A stretch of DNA of 64,000 nucleotides from Lysinibacillus fusiformis (GCF_016925635.1 NZ_CP070490.1:2486001-2550000), one strand, 5' to 3'. Shown: positions 43,903 to 53,569, numbered from the stretch's first letter. The notes: a model not told the origin generated them from the sequence alone. Program-made: numbers and translations.

Positions 43903-46265
43903 TATTGTGCCTCCTGTTGTGCCTCAACTGTTTTCATGAAGCCTGTAATTTCAATAATTATTGAACGACGTAATTCTTGGAAATTTTTACCGAATAATTC
44001 AAGTCCTTCACGTTGGTAAATACGCATTGGATCTTCTTGCTGATAATGACGTAAACCGATTCCTTCTTTTAAATGACTCATTGCCTCTAAATGCTTTACC
44101 CAACCACTATCGATATGGCTAAGCATGATTTGAGGAAGTACTTCCATTACTCTTTCGTTTTCAGCAAATTTTTCCATATGATTGAGTAGTTCTTGTTCAG
44201 AAGGCTGAACATCCATTAGCATTTGTTTTACTTTTCCAACTTCGCGATCAATTGTAACTGGTGTGATGAACAAGGAGTTAAGTGCGTACTCCATTTGATC
44301 ATAGTCCCAATCTATAGAAGACACGTCTTCCGGTGCGGCGTCATGAACAGCAAATTCAACAGTTTCACGAAGCATTTTTTTCAGCTCACCCATCAAGTCT
44401 TCACCGGCTAAAATTTTGTCGCGTAATCCATAAAGAACCGTACGCTGATCATTAATGACATCATCTAACTTTAAGTTGTATTCACGCATGCCGTACTGTG
44501 AACCTTCAACAATACGCTGTGTACGGTCTATAAGTTCTTGCACCTCTTTATTTTGAATTATGCCATTTTCATCTACAACCATTTTTGCAGAGAATTTTTC
44601 AACTTCTTCTTTTGCGTAACGGCGGAACATATCATCTTCAATAGAGAGTATGAAGCGGCTTTCACCTATATCACCTTGACGACCTGAACGCCCACGTAGC
44701 TGATTGTCTACACGGCGGCTTTCATGCTTTTCTGTCCCAATTACATATAAACCACCAAGTTCATGGACATCATCACCTAGCATGATATCCGTACCACGAC
44801 CAGCCATGTTTGTCGCTACAGTAATACGACCCTTTTGACCTGCCTGTGAAATAAGTTCGACTTCTTGTTCAACTGTTTTTGCATTAAGTAATTGGAATGT
44901 TAACTTTTCCTTTTTCAGATAGTCAGCTACAGTTTCAGACTGTAAGATTGATGTTGTCCCAATTAAAATTGGCTGTCCTTTTTCGTGACGTTTCTTCGTC
45001 TCGGCTGCAACATACTTATATTTTGCTTCCTGTGTGCTAAAAATAATATCAGGCTGATCGATACGTTGACGCGGACGGTTTGTTGGAATTTGTATAACTT
45101 CCATACCGTACACTTCGCGAATTTCCTTTTCCTGAGTTTTCGCTGTACCCGTCATCCCGGAAAGCTTCGGATACATACGGAAATAGTTTTGAATAGTGAT
45201 TTGCGCCTGGGATTTATTTTCATCCGTAATGGCTACACCTTCTTTAGCTTCAATTGCTTGATGTAAGCCATCAGAAAGTGAACGACCTTCTAGAATACGA
45301 CCTGTAAACATATCAACAAGCTCAATTTTGTCCTCTTTCACAATGTAATCAACATCGCGTTTAAACATAACATGTGCACGCACAGCTTGGATTACATAAT
45401 GGAAAAGAGTTTGATGTTCTAAGTCATACAGATTGTCTACATTGAAGGCTGCCTCAACTTTTTCAATACCTTTATCTGTAAGAGAAGTAGCCTTTGTTTC
45501 ATCATCGAAATCATAATCTTCGTCTGCTTTAAAACGTTTCGCTAACATAGCAGCAATACGATGTAATTCATCGTTAGAAGGCATTTTACCTGCGATAATT
45601 AACGGTGTTTTCGCTTCATCGATTAATACACTATCCACTTCATCGATAATAGCGAAGTGATAAGGACGTTGCACTTTATCTGCTAAGCTATAAGCCATAT
45701 TGTCACGTAAATAGTCGAAGCCAAACTCAGTACCCACACCGTACGTAATATCTGCATTATAGGCTTCTTTCTTTTCAGCCGGTTCCATCATCGGTACATT
45801 TAAACCAACAGTTAAGCCAAGGAAACGATGGATTTGGCCAACTAGCTCATAGTCTCGTTTCGCCAGGTAATCATTTACTGTGATGACGTGAACACCTTTG
45901 CCTTCTAATGCACGCACATAAGAGGGAAGGGAAGCAACAAGTGTTTTACCTTCACCTGTAGGCATTTCAGCAATATTACCTTCAGTTAATACCAGACCAC
46001 CGATAAGTTGTACATCAAAATGACGCATTCCTAATACACGCTTTGAGGCTTCGCGTACAACAGCAAATGCGTCCGGGATAATTGATGTAATAGGCTCACC
46101 TTGTTCTAATTGATCTTTGAAAATAAAAGTCATTTCTCGTAATTCAGCATCTGACTTGTTAACATATTTTTCTTCAAGATTGTTAATTTGATCTACTATT
46201 TTGTAGTAGCGTTTTAATTGACGAGCACTAGTTTGCTCTTTGTTGCTTTTGAAAATTGAGAACAT
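43902..46265 (-). CDS. secA2: Accessory preprotein translocase ATPase SecA2
   Basis: This 787-residue SecA paralogue has the motor motifs MPTGEGKT (Walker A), VITVNDYLAKRD, DEVDSVLIDEAKTPLI (Walker B), TNMAGRGTDI and QLRGRSGRQGD. It lacks the C-terminal zinc-binding linker of housekeeping SecA and is shorter, as accessory SecA2 proteins are. It powers export of a subset of proteins, here probably the S-layer and SLH proteins, through the Sec channel. AAAGGAG precedes the ATG. It is the first gene of the secA2-slaP operon and divergent from tagO, an arrangement placing S-layer export beside wall-polymer synthesis. Confidence 0.95.
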   Translation of the reverse strand: MFSIFKSNKEQTSARQLKRYYKIVDQINNLEEKYVNKSDAELREMTFIFKDQLEQGEPITSIIPDAFAVVREASKRVLGMRHFDVQLIGGLVLTEGNIAEMPTGEGKTLVASLPSYVRALEGKGVHVITVNDYLAKRDYELVGQIHRFLGLTVGLNVPMMEPAEKKEAYNADITYGVGTEFGFDYLRDNMAYSLADKVQRPYHFAIIDEVDSVLIDEAKTPLIIAGKMPSNDELHRIAAMLAKRFKADEDYDFDDETKATSLTDKGIEKVEAAFNVDNLYDLEHQTLFHYVIQAVRAHVMFKRDVDYIVKEDKIELVDMFTGRILEGRSLSDGLHQAIEAKEGVAITDENKSQAQITIQNYFRMYPKLSGMTGTAKTQEKEIREVYGMEVIQIPTNRPRQRIDQPDIIFSTQEAKYKYVAAETKKRHEKGQPILIGTTSILQSETVADYLKKEKLTFQLLNAKTVEQEVELISQAGQKGRITVATNMAGRGTDIMLGDDVHELGGLYVIGTEKHESRRVDNQLRGRSGRQGDIGESRFILSIEDDMFRRYAKEEVEKFSAKMVVDENGIIQNKEVQELIDRTQRIVEGSQYGMREYNLKLDDVINDQRTVLYGLRDKILAGEDLMGELKKMLRETVEFAVHDAAPEDVSSIDWDYDQMEYALNSLFITPVTIDREVGKVKQMLMDVQPSEQELLNHMEKFAENERVMEVLPQIMLSHIDSGWVKHLEAMSHLKEGIGLRHYQQEDPMRIYQREGLELFGKNFQELRRSIIIEITGFMKTVEAQQEAQ

Positions 46266-46437
46266 GAAATATACGCTCCTTTAATGTTGTCTACATGCTA
46301 GACACTCCATTATTCTATCAAATTTTGCGAATGGTGACTACAATTGACTATATAGGAATCTATTAATGCTAAAATGTACAAAATATTTGTGAAATCGTGG
46401 AAAATGTTTAGAAAAAGTATATTTCAATGCTTGTTCA

Positions 46438-46446
46438 TGCTATAAT
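46438..46446 (+). promoter_or_regulatory. Extended -10 promoter of tagO
   Basis: TGCTATAAT is a good extended -10 box, about 45 bp before the tagO start. Confidence 0.55.
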
Positions 46447-46490
46447 CAATTTGGATTTCAATGTAGATTATTTATTTGAGGAGGAGAGAC

Positions 46491-47558
46491 ATGCTTTACG
46501 TGTCTTTAATAGCAGCATTCGTTGCATCCATTTTGTTAACTCCATTAGTGAAACGTTTAGCGTTTAGAATAGGTGCAGTTGACGCACCAAACTATCGAAA
46601 AGTACATGCTCGAATTATGCCAAGACTTGGCGGTTTGGCCATTTTCCTTGCCTTTATAATTGGCGTGACGATTTTATATTCTTTTTTAGTCCATACGAAA
46701 CATGGTAGTAACGAAGCTTTATTAGCTATCATTATTGGTGCTTGTATAATCGTGATCACGGGTGTTATTGATGATATGCGTGAGATTTCTGCTAAAGCAA
46801 AAATGCTTGGTCAGCTAGTTGCTGCCCTGATTGTTGTTTTTGTAGGCGGTATTGAAATTGAAATGGTAAATCTACCGTTCTTAGGTACATTAGACTTTGG
46901 TTTACTTAGTATTCCATTAACGATTATTTGGATTATCGGTATTACAAATGCCATTAATTTAATTGATGGCTTAGATGGTTTAGCTGCAGGTGTCTCTACA
47001 ATTGCACTTATTACATTAGCTGTCATGGCGTTTATTATGAGTAATGTGTTTGTTTTAGCGTTAGCAGCCATTTTAGCTGTAGCTTCACTTGGTTTCTTAT
47101 TTTATAATTTCCACCCAGCAAAAATCTTTATGGGTGATACAGGGGCATTGTTCCTTGGATTTATGATTTCTGTGTTAGCGTTACTTGGTTTTAAAAATAT
47201 TACATTTGTAGCTTTAATCATCCCAATTATTATTCTTGGTGTTCCGATCTCTGATACGTTCTTTGCGATTGTTCGTCGTGTTCGCATGAAGAAGAAATGG
47301 TCTGATCCAGATAAATCACACTTACACCATCGTTTACTCGATATGGGCTTTACACATCGACAAACAGTCTTAATCATTTACGGAATTGCAGTGATGTTTG
47401 GATTAGCAGCTATCATTTTCTCTATGGCAAAGGTTTGGGGAGCTATTTTACTTGTAGCGGTCATCCTAACAGCTATTGAAATCTTTGTAGAGGTTATCGG
47501 ATTGGCTGGTAAAAACTATAAACCATTATTGAATTTTGTACGGATTTTTAGTAAATAA
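46491..47558 (+). CDS. tagO: Undecaprenyl-phosphate GlcNAc-1-phosphate transferase
   Basis: The ATG at 46491 is correctly placed behind GAGGAGGAG; the in-frame TTG at 46476 precedes that site. The product has 355 residues (B. subtilis TagO 358) with about ten membrane segments. It transfers GlcNAc-1-phosphate to undecaprenyl phosphate, the first step of teichoic acid or secondary wall polymer synthesis. Polyprenyl-phosphate glycosyl-1-phosphate transferase motifs are AVDAPNYRKVHARIMPRLGG, GVIDDMREISAKAK, NAINLIDGLDGLAAG, KIFMGDTGALFLGF and KSHLHHRLLDMG. The SLH proteins of this region need such a wall polymer as their anchor. Confidence 0.94.
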   Translation: MLYVSLIAAFVASILLTPLVKRLAFRIGAVDAPNYRKVHARIMPRLGGLAIFLAFIIGVTILYSFLVHTKHGSNEALLAIIIGACIIVITGVIDDMREISAKAKMLGQLVAALIVVFVGGIEIEMVNLPFLGTLDFGLLSIPLTIIWIIGITNAINLIDGLDGLAAGVSTIALITLAVMAFIMSNVFVLALAAILAVASLGFLFYNFHPAKIFMGDTGALFLGFMISVLALLGFKNITFVALIIPIIILGVPISDTFFAIVRRVRMKKKWSDPDKSHLHHRLLDMGFTHRQTVLIIYGIAVMFGLAAIIFSMAKVWGAILLVAVILTAIEIFVEVIGLAGKNYKPLLNFVRIFSK

Positions 47559-47563
47559 TAGAC

Positions 47564-47606
47564 AAAAGGAGGTGTCTCAAAAACATTTGAGATACCTCCT
47601 TTTATT
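47564..47606 (+). terminator. Terminator of tagO
   Basis: AAAAGGAGGTGTCTCAA pairs with TTGAGATACCTCCTTTT (one mismatch). Confidence 0.92.
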
Positions 47607-47810
47607 TGTAGGCAAATAAAAAAGAGCAGTGGTGTTCTATTTAGTATACATATTAAAAGTCAGAACAGCCGATGATAAAGTTGGAGTTACATAAAAGGGC
47701 GAGCTGAGAAATGGATAGCTTTAAATAGTTTCTGTCTTTATATTTACTATATAATTAATAAATAACTATATTTACTATATTTAACTAATATAATAAATTT
47801 GCAATACCAT

Positions 47811-47818
47811 TAATCGAT
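47811..47818. repeat. Target-site duplication, left copy
   Basis: TAATCGAT directly abuts the left inverted repeat of the IS256-family element and recurs at 49268-49275. Confidence 0.9.
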
Positions 47819-49267
47819 GAGAGTATAAAATATTTTGTGTAAATGAATAAGACGACAAAAAAGGAAGACCTTTTCTTGGTAGAATTAAGTCACCACAACC
47901 AATCCTAGAAAAGAGGTCTTCCCTATGAATCAGTTTACAACAGAAATTGTCGATGCACTAGTCAAAAAACAAGATATTACAGAGGTTTTTCGCTCACATT
48001 TAGAAACAGCGGTCAATACACTGCTGGCGACAGAACTGACAGCCTTTTTAGATTATGAAAAATATGATCGAATCGGCTTCAACTCTGGCAATTCACGCAA
48101 TGGTTCGTATTCACGGACGTTACATACAGAATACGGTGATTTAAACATCCAGATTCCACGCGACCGTAACGGTGAGTTCGAGCAACAGACCGTCGCACCC
48201 TATAAACGTTCAAATGACACGTTAGAATCAACCGTTATGCACCTCTTCCAAAAAGGGATTACGATGTCAGAAATTGCCGGTTTAATTGAAAAAATGTATG
48301 GCCATCATTACACGCCACAGACGATTTCCAACATGACAAAAGTGGTCACAGAACAGGTAGAAGCCTTTAATAAACGTCCCTTAAATGCACGCTATGTCTG
48401 CGTTTATCTAGACGCGACCTATATTCCTGTTCGTCGTGATACGGTATCCAAAGAAGCTGTTTATATCGCTGTTGGTATTCGCGAGGACGGCTCAAAAGAA
48501 GTACTTGCCTATTCGATTGCACCAACTGAATCCGCGTACAACTGGCAGGAACTTCTCACAGAACTCAAGGAACGTGGTGTCGAAGAAATTCTTCTGTTTA
48601 TTTCTGATGGCTTAAAAGGCATGGTGGATGCAATTACTACGGACTTCCCGAAAGCACAGTACCAAACTTGTCTAGTACACCTGGCACGCAATATCTCGCA
48701 CAAGGTCCGTGTAGAAGATCGTCAAGAAATCTGTGATGATTTTAAAACAATTTACAAGGCGGCAAATAAAGAAGCAGGACAACTCGCGCTAAATGATTTC
48801 TGTTCGAAATGGCGAAAAGCCTATCCTAAAGTTGTGAAATCTTTGCATGACAATGCCTATCTCCTAACGTTTTATGGCTTTCCGCAAGCGATTTGGCGTA
48901 GTATTTATAGCACCAATCTAATTGAGTCATTTAATAAAAAAATCAAGAAATATACAAAACGCAAAGAGCAATTTCCAAATGAAGAATCACTTGAACGTTT
49001 CCTTGTTTCACAATTTGAAGATTACAACCAAAACTTTGCGACACGTTGTCATATCGGTTTCAATCAGGCACGTGCAGCACTTGAAGCGATGTTTGAGCTA
49101 CAAGAATAAGCAGGAGGGACACGCAGCGCGAAATTTTGTTTTTTGGGAAGGGTTAACCCTTCCCAAAAAACAAAATCATTCCTTCGAACAAGTCTATTTA
49201 AAAATCAAAAGTGATGATCTATAAGAAAAGGTTGGATTGTCATTTACACAAAAATATTGACAGTCCC
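47819..49267 (+). mobile_element. Complete IS256-family insertion sequence (1449 bp)
   Basis: The terminal inverted repeats are 28 bp: 47819-47846 and the complement of 49240-49267, matching at 22 of 28 positions with TTTTGTGTAAATGA shared in full. The right end reads GGGACTGTCAAT inwards, as IS256-family ends do. An 8-bp duplication, TAATCGAT, flanks the element. It contains one intact transposase gene, so it may still be active and recently inserted. Confidence 0.95.
47925..49109 (+). CDS. IS256/Mutator-family transposase
   Basis: This 394-residue transposase is intact, starting behind AAAGAGGT. The DDE triad is visible as D163 (VYLDATYIPV), D228 (LFISDGLKGM) and E334 (STNLIESFNK), with CLVHLARN in between as expected for the C/D-x2-H motif of the family. 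After the gene, GGAAGGGTTAACCCTTCC at about 49147-49164 is a palindrome that may act as transcription stop within the element. The promoter should lie in the left end. Confidence 0.95.
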   Translation: MNQFTTEIVDALVKKQDITEVFRSHLETAVNTLLATELTAFLDYEKYDRIGFNSGNSRNGSYSRTLHTEYGDLNIQIPRDRNGEFEQQTVAPYKRSNDTLESTVMHLFQKGITMSEIAGLIEKMYGHHYTPQTISNMTKVVTEQVEAFNKRPLNARYVCVYLDATYIPVRRDTVSKEAVYIAVGIREDGSKEVLAYSIAPTESAYNWQELLTELKERGVEEILLFISDGLKGMVDAITTDFPKAQYQTCLVHLARNISHKVRVEDRQEICDDFKTIYKAANKEAGQLALNDFCSKWRKAYPKVVKSLHDNAYLLTFYGFPQAIWRSIYSTNLIESFNKKIKKYTKRKEQFPNEESLERFLVSQFEDYNQNFATRCHIGFNQARAALEAMFELQE

Positions 49268-49275
49268 TAATCGAT
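49268..49275. repeat. Target-site duplication, right copy
   Basis: TAATCGAT, identical to 47811-47818, followed at once by the ribosome site of the next gene. Confidence 0.9.
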
Positions 49276-49294
49276 TGTGGAGTGTGTAAATATT

Positions 49295-49717
49295 ATGACT
49301 GCTTTATTTATTTTCAATTTATTCAAGAAAAAATATGAAGATGAAAAATCTGGATTTTATGAATTTGTTCATTCGAGAAATTTCGTTGAGATACTTGAGC
49401 CTTTAACACATTTTAAAGTCCCAGCAAATCATCCACTTGTTAATACAAATGACAATGAAAGTAAATGCTTATTAATTTTGATGTTTTTACTGAAGGATTA
49501 TTGCGATACAACAAATGAAAATGGTTTTGCGGAACAATTAAAACTTTTAATTATAGCATTGCAGGAAAATGAAATAGCAATAGATGACCTGAAGAATGAA
49601 ATATACTTTATGTTAGCTGATGGTGAAATCTGCACAAGTGAAGTATGGGCAAATGCTGACATTTACTTAAAAAAAGTGCTGAATCTAAATAATTTTAAGG
49701 TGAATATAAAAGAATAG
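49295..49717 (+). CDS. Unrecognised protein whose leader is split by the IS256 element
   Basis: The ATG at 49295 (140 residues) is preferred: GTGGAG lies about 11 nt before it, and the GTG at 49277 coincides with that site. The product is acidic and largely helical (FFNLF-like hydrophobic start ALFIFNLFKKKYED, then CLLILMFLLKDYCDTTNENG and EIYFMLADGEICTS). It has no clear signal peptide. The element inserted 9 bp upstream of GTGGAG. Without it, TATAAT-like sequence at about 47789-47794 would lie some 40 bp before the start, so the native promoter has probably been cut off. Function unknown; first of an accessory cluster. Confidence 0.6.
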   Translation: MTALFIFNLFKKKYEDEKSGFYEFVHSRNFVEILEPLTHFKVPANHPLVNTNDNESKCLLILMFLLKDYCDTTNENGFAEQLKLLIIALQENEIAIDDLKNEIYFMLADGEICTSEVWANADIYLKKVLNLNNFKVNIKE

Positions 49718-49866
49718 CCTATTTTACAGGTTGTTCATCGGAAGAATGGCAAATTATTTTACTTATGCCGTTCTTTTTTATTTTTTGTGACAATATGTCC
49801 GGAAAAGTTGTCCAAGACAGGTATATTAAATTGAAATATTATAAGTGTAAGTAAGGAGGAATGGAA

Positions 49867-50772
49867 ATGAAAACGACCGAAGAACAAACAGGGACCATCC
49901 AAGCGCACTTTCACAAGATACGACGTAATATTACTGTTTTACAAAAAAAAGGAGATTTTAAAGAGGCTTCACTAGATCGATTAGGAAAATTCATGCTTGT
50001 AATCGACAGTATCCCTTTCAACGAAAACAAGCCTGTGCCATTGGCTCCAAATGATGTGAAATTAATAAAGGACAAAGTAGAAGATAGGTCTGAGGCTTTT
50101 AGAAAGGAATTATACAGATTGGTTAGTGGAACGCGGAAGAAGGTTCTGCCATTTTCGCCTAAGGACATAAAGCGGCTGACTGAACATGCCAACCTGATTA
50201 AACTAATTCCATGTTCAATTCGTATGATTGCTGACATTCTAGACTTCGAAATACAAGTTAGTGATGAATTAGAGTTAAATGTTCAAAAATTAATAAAAAT
50301 GCTAGAAGATTACAACCCACGAAAATATATAGCGCAGGAGGTAAATAAAATGTCAACAAACGATTTAATCTCTATTCAAACACATGATGATATTGCAGAG
50401 CAATTACATTCAAGTACACCAGATGAAATACGTCGTTATTTTAATTTCCAGGCTGTTTATAATCACTTTAACATGATGAACATAATTAAAGGCGATAGCT
50501 CAGCCATAGCATTTACCTATAACGATGAAGGTTTTGAGGTAGATATGTGTCTTTATTTTATTAAACAGCCATTTTCAAACGGTGATGTCATGCAAATTGG
50601 TTTGCTAGATTACAATTCTAGTAGAGAAGAATATGAGCTAGTTTTTCTTGAAAAACCTCTTTTAACTACGGAGGTATCAATGTATATTCAAGATTTACTA
50701 AATGAAAAGGCCATTGAGTATATTTATCCAGATGAAGTTGAGAAATTAAATGGTTTATTAAACGCTTTATAA
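49867..50772 (+). CDS. Unrecognised cytosolic protein, 301 residues
   Basis: ATG at 49867 lies 6 nt behind AAGGAGGA; the ATG at 49861 directly abuts it and is unlikely. The N-terminal 150 residues are basic and helical (KIRRNITVLQKKGDFKEASL, KVEDRSEAFRKELYRLV). The C-terminal 135 residues look like a separate alpha/beta domain (VYNHFNMMNIIKGDSSAIAF, YNDEGFEVDMCLYFIKQPFS, MQIGLLDYNSSREEYELVFL). No catalytic motif is visible. It shares orientation with the genes around it. Confidence 0.65.
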   Translation: MKTTEEQTGTIQAHFHKIRRNITVLQKKGDFKEASLDRLGKFMLVIDSIPFNENKPVPLAPNDVKLIKDKVEDRSEAFRKELYRLVSGTRKKVLPFSPKDIKRLTEHANLIKLIPCSIRMIADILDFEIQVSDELELNVQKLIKMLEDYNPRKYIAQEVNKMSTNDLISIQTHDDIAEQLHSSTPDEIRRYFNFQAVYNHFNMMNIIKGDSSAIAFTYNDEGFEVDMCLYFIKQPFSNGDVMQIGLLDYNSSREEYELVFLEKPLLTTEVSMYIQDLLNEKAIEYIYPDEVEKLNGLLNAL

Positions 50773-50838
50773 ATGTTATTTGATATGTATTTTTCCTGTA
50801 TTGACCAAACAAAACAATAACAAAGGACAGGTGTAAAA

Positions 50839-51360
50839 ATGATTGAAATTAATAAGGATTATAATAAAACGTTAATGATCATCTACATGGCTACAGTTTT
50901 AGCAAAGGAATCCTACACAATTGAAGAAATTGCAGAGGTTTTTGAATCAGATACCCACGAATGGTTTAAGCATAATCAAGAACCTCTTTCAACTAACCTA
51001 CACGCTTTTTTAAGCATCAGATTTAAAATGGCTCAAAATATTAGCGAGGATATGGACTATGTTACTCGTTTCAAAAATGAAAATAATAAATGGGAGTATC
51101 GTATTAATATCAAAGATACGCAAATCCAAGCAAAGTGTATAAAAGTAGTGTCGAAAATGCTAGAAAAGTTAGATCTTTCTTATGAACTTGATCAAGATAA
51201 TCAAGTTATTGAAAGAAATTATTTGAACGATGAGGGCTTGTATATATCTGCACCTAAAATTTTCGCCTTATGTGAATGGCTAGAAGCGGCAACAGGTAGC
51301 TTACTAGAATCTGCTTTAACATTTGAACAAGCTATACAGCTGAAGGTAGTCAAATACTAA
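50839..51360 (+). CDS. Unrecognised protein, 173 residues
   Basis: The ATG follows AAAGGACAGGTG. The start resembles a helical regulator-like domain (DYNKTLMIIYMATVLAKESY, TIEEIAEVFESDTHEWF), and the end is helical (IFALCEWLEAATGSLLESAL). It has no signal peptide. It lies 66 bp after the preceding gene without an intervening hairpin, so both may be in one transcript. Confidence 0.6.
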   Translation: MIEINKDYNKTLMIIYMATVLAKESYTIEEIAEVFESDTHEWFKHNQEPLSTNLHAFLSIRFKMAQNISEDMDYVTRFKNENNKWEYRINIKDTQIQAKCIKVVSKMLEKLDLSYELDQDNQVIERNYLNDEGLYISAPKIFALCEWLEAATGSLLESALTFEQAIQLKVVKY

Positions 51361-51535
51361 CATAACTTTTGAGGGAGAGGAATGCTATTATTCTCTCCTT
51401 TATTAGATATTATTTACACTGTGAAGGTTTGAGATGTAAGCAGCCGTTGTACATGAATTGCAAAAACTATTGGTAGGGCACAACTATAATCGTTATACCA
51501 GATCAAAATATAACTAAGGGACAAAAAGTATAGAG

Positions 51536-52093
51536 ATGTATTTCACAAGTGACACACATTTCAATCATAAAAAAATACTGCTTTTTGAGTCACGTCCTTT
51601 TACTTCTATTGAAGAAATGAATGAAGCATTAATTAGTATTTGGCATTCTACCATTCAACCTAAAGACACAATATTTCATCTGGGTGATTTTAGCTTTGGA
51701 AATGTAGAAGAAACAATGGCTATCTTGCAACGTTTAAATGGAAAAATCCATCTAATTCAAGGCAATCATGATATCGATAAAAAATGGCAAAAAATACTTG
51801 GAGAAAATTTAATTGAGTGCTTTCATCCAATTGGCACACAGCCCACATATAATAAGCATCGTATGTGGCTAACACATTACCCGATGTGTATTGGCTTGCG
51901 CCCTCGTAAGTGGAGTATATCGGGTCATATTCATAGTACAGATAATCAGGATCTTAACCAGCTTAATGTAGGTATTGATGCAAGACTATGGAGACATAAA
52001 CCATTCGGACAACCAATTTCAATGGATGAGCTTTGGAAGGTCATAGAGGAGAGGACACCATTAATAGAAGAAATATATAGATTAGTAAAGTAA
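51536..52093 (+). CDS. Small metallophosphoesterase
   Basis: This 185-residue protein has all calcineurin-like motifs: D6 and H8 (SDTHFNH), GD with D51, GNHD (N77, H78), H114 (LTHYP) and GHIH (H131, H133). These bind two metal ions and hydrolyse phosphomono- or diesters; the substrate is not predictable. This short form occurs widely in bacteria and phages. AAGGGAC lies rather far (about 14 nt) before the ATG. It is the only recognisable enzyme of the cluster between tagO and lytR. Confidence 0.88.
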   Translation: MYFTSDTHFNHKKILLFESRPFTSIEEMNEALISIWHSTIQPKDTIFHLGDFSFGNVEETMAILQRLNGKIHLIQGNHDIDKKWQKILGENLIECFHPIGTQPTYNKHRMWLTHYPMCIGLRPRKWSISGHIHSTDNQDLNQLNVGIDARLWRHKPFGQPISMDELWKVIEERTPLIEEIYRLVK

Positions 52094-52176
52094 GGAAGAA
52101 CTCTGTTTTTATTTACTAGTTTCTCATCTATTATTCAGTGAAATAACTATTATCATAAAAAATCAGAGGTGATACA

Positions 52177-52902
52177 ATGAAATCATTTGTTATAAATAGG
52201 AAATTTAGTTTATTTAATGATGGTACTAATCATATCAGTCAACACTATTTCTCTTTATTTATAGACAGTACGCGAATGAAAATGCCAGTAAAAGCAATGT
52301 CTCACTTATTCTATACTTTTGTTGCTTATGAAGAGGAATATGAGCCTCACCATTTGTTTGAAGAAGCATTCGTAGATCTTGAAATGGCGTTAATAGAACT
52401 GCAACAATTAATAAAGGATATTCATTTAACAACAGCATCTGATACTGTTTTCGAACTCGGCATGCTATATGAATTTATTGAATCTTTTATTCAAAAACAC
52501 AACACATTATATCCAAAAAAGAATAACAAAGTGTTGGAGCATATCCATTCTAGTCTGATCATTGATTTAATTGAGCTCTTTTCACGATTATCCGACTTAT
52601 CAATTTCCACTGAACCATTCTATAAAGGTATTCAAGCATTATGTCACGCTGTAAAGCAAAAATCTGAGATATACAAGGAAATAGCATATAACAGAATGGA
52701 AATACGTTTTCCATGTTGGTTAGAGGTTGAGCAAATGATTATTTACCACCATTTAGCGGAAAATTTGTGGCTATCACTTAATAGGTTATCATTAAATCCT
52801 ATTAGTAGTGATTTTAAAGGGGATCTTCAATTTTATTACGATGATATTTTAGGTCATAATTTCCATTGGATGTTTCAGAGGGAGATGGGGAATTTTGAAT
52901 AA
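52177..52902 (+). CDS. Unrecognised protein, 241 residues, coupled to the next gene
   Basis: The ATG follows AGAGGTGATAC. The product is helical and rich in His and Glu (YEEEYEPHHLFEEAFVDLEM, MLYEFIESFIQKHNTLYPKK, MIIYHHLAENLWLSLNRLSL). It has no signal peptide, long membrane segment or known motif. Its end overlaps the next gene by 8 nt, so the two products are probably made together and may interact. Confidence 0.6.
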   Translation: MKSFVINRKFSLFNDGTNHISQHYFSLFIDSTRMKMPVKAMSHLFYTFVAYEEEYEPHHLFEEAFVDLEMALIELQQLIKDIHLTTASDTVFELGMLYEFIESFIQKHNTLYPKKNNKVLEHIHSSLIIDLIELFSRLSDLSISTEPFYKGIQALCHAVKQKSEIYKEIAYNRMEIRFPCWLEVEQMIIYHHLAENLWLSLNRLSLNPISSDFKGDLQFYYDDILGHNFHWMFQREMGNFE

Positions 52903-53449
52903 TATATATGAATTGGTTAGCGAAAAAACGCTAGAATTACGTCTTTTTTGTGATGAGCAAGGAATCTCTTTCCCAATCTATGAATCAGCATTTGAATTAT
53001 TATCAAAGGATGCATCAATGCATTCTCTTTTAAAAATCAGTGAAAGACTTAAGTACCATTCAATATCCTCTCTAAAACAAAAAGAACTACAACAACTGTA
53101 TCATTGGTTTTCGGATTTACATGACATCAACAAAGAAAATCCAGTTATCTTAAAAAGCTATTTTATTTATATAAAACAAATATATTTATTAATCATAGAA
53201 GCTCAAACATTGTACTACCAACGGTTAACTAATATAACATCCAAAATATCCTTTTATCAAGAGTCCCTTCTATTAAAAAGTGCATCTCGGCTTCAAACAT
53301 TAGAGGCGATGAAACGTATGGAGCTTTTTTTCTGTGATATTTTGCAACCATCAATTAAATCTGATCAATTGAAATTATACACTCTTATTGATTATGCAAA
53401 AATAGGCGTCAATTTATCATCGGAAAGTGGTGGTCTGATAAAGAGGTGA
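52895..53449 (+). CDS. Unrecognised helical protein, 184 residues
   Basis: The start is TTG at 52895 inside the end of the preceding gene, behind GAGGGAGATGGGG. The product is almost entirely helical (YELVSEKTLELRLFCDEQGI, SYFIYIKQIYLLIIEAQTLY, RLQTLEAMKRMELFFCDILQ). It has no export signal. It is last in the accessory cluster, and a strong terminator follows. Confidence 0.58.
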   Translation: MNNIYELVSEKTLELRLFCDEQGISFPIYESAFELLSKDASMHSLLKISERLKYHSISSLKQKELQQLYHWFSDLHDINKENPVILKSYFIYIKQIYLLIIEAQTLYYQRLTNITSKISFYQESLLLKSASRLQTLEAMKRMELFFCDILQPSIKSDQLKLYTLIDYAKIGVNLSSESGGLIKR

Positions 53450-53537
53450 AGCATTTAATTTTTCGTCAAAGCTTTCAGCAAGGTATTGAAAACCTATAAT
53501 GGTTCATTTAATTCAGTTATGCACATATTGATGAAAA

Positions 53538-53569
53538 AGACCATAGACAAGATTACTTGTCTATGGTCT
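53538..53569. terminator. Bidirectional terminator between the accessory cluster and lytR
   Basis: AGACCATAGACAAG pairs perfectly with CTTGTCTATGGTCT around ATTA. Confidence 0.92.
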
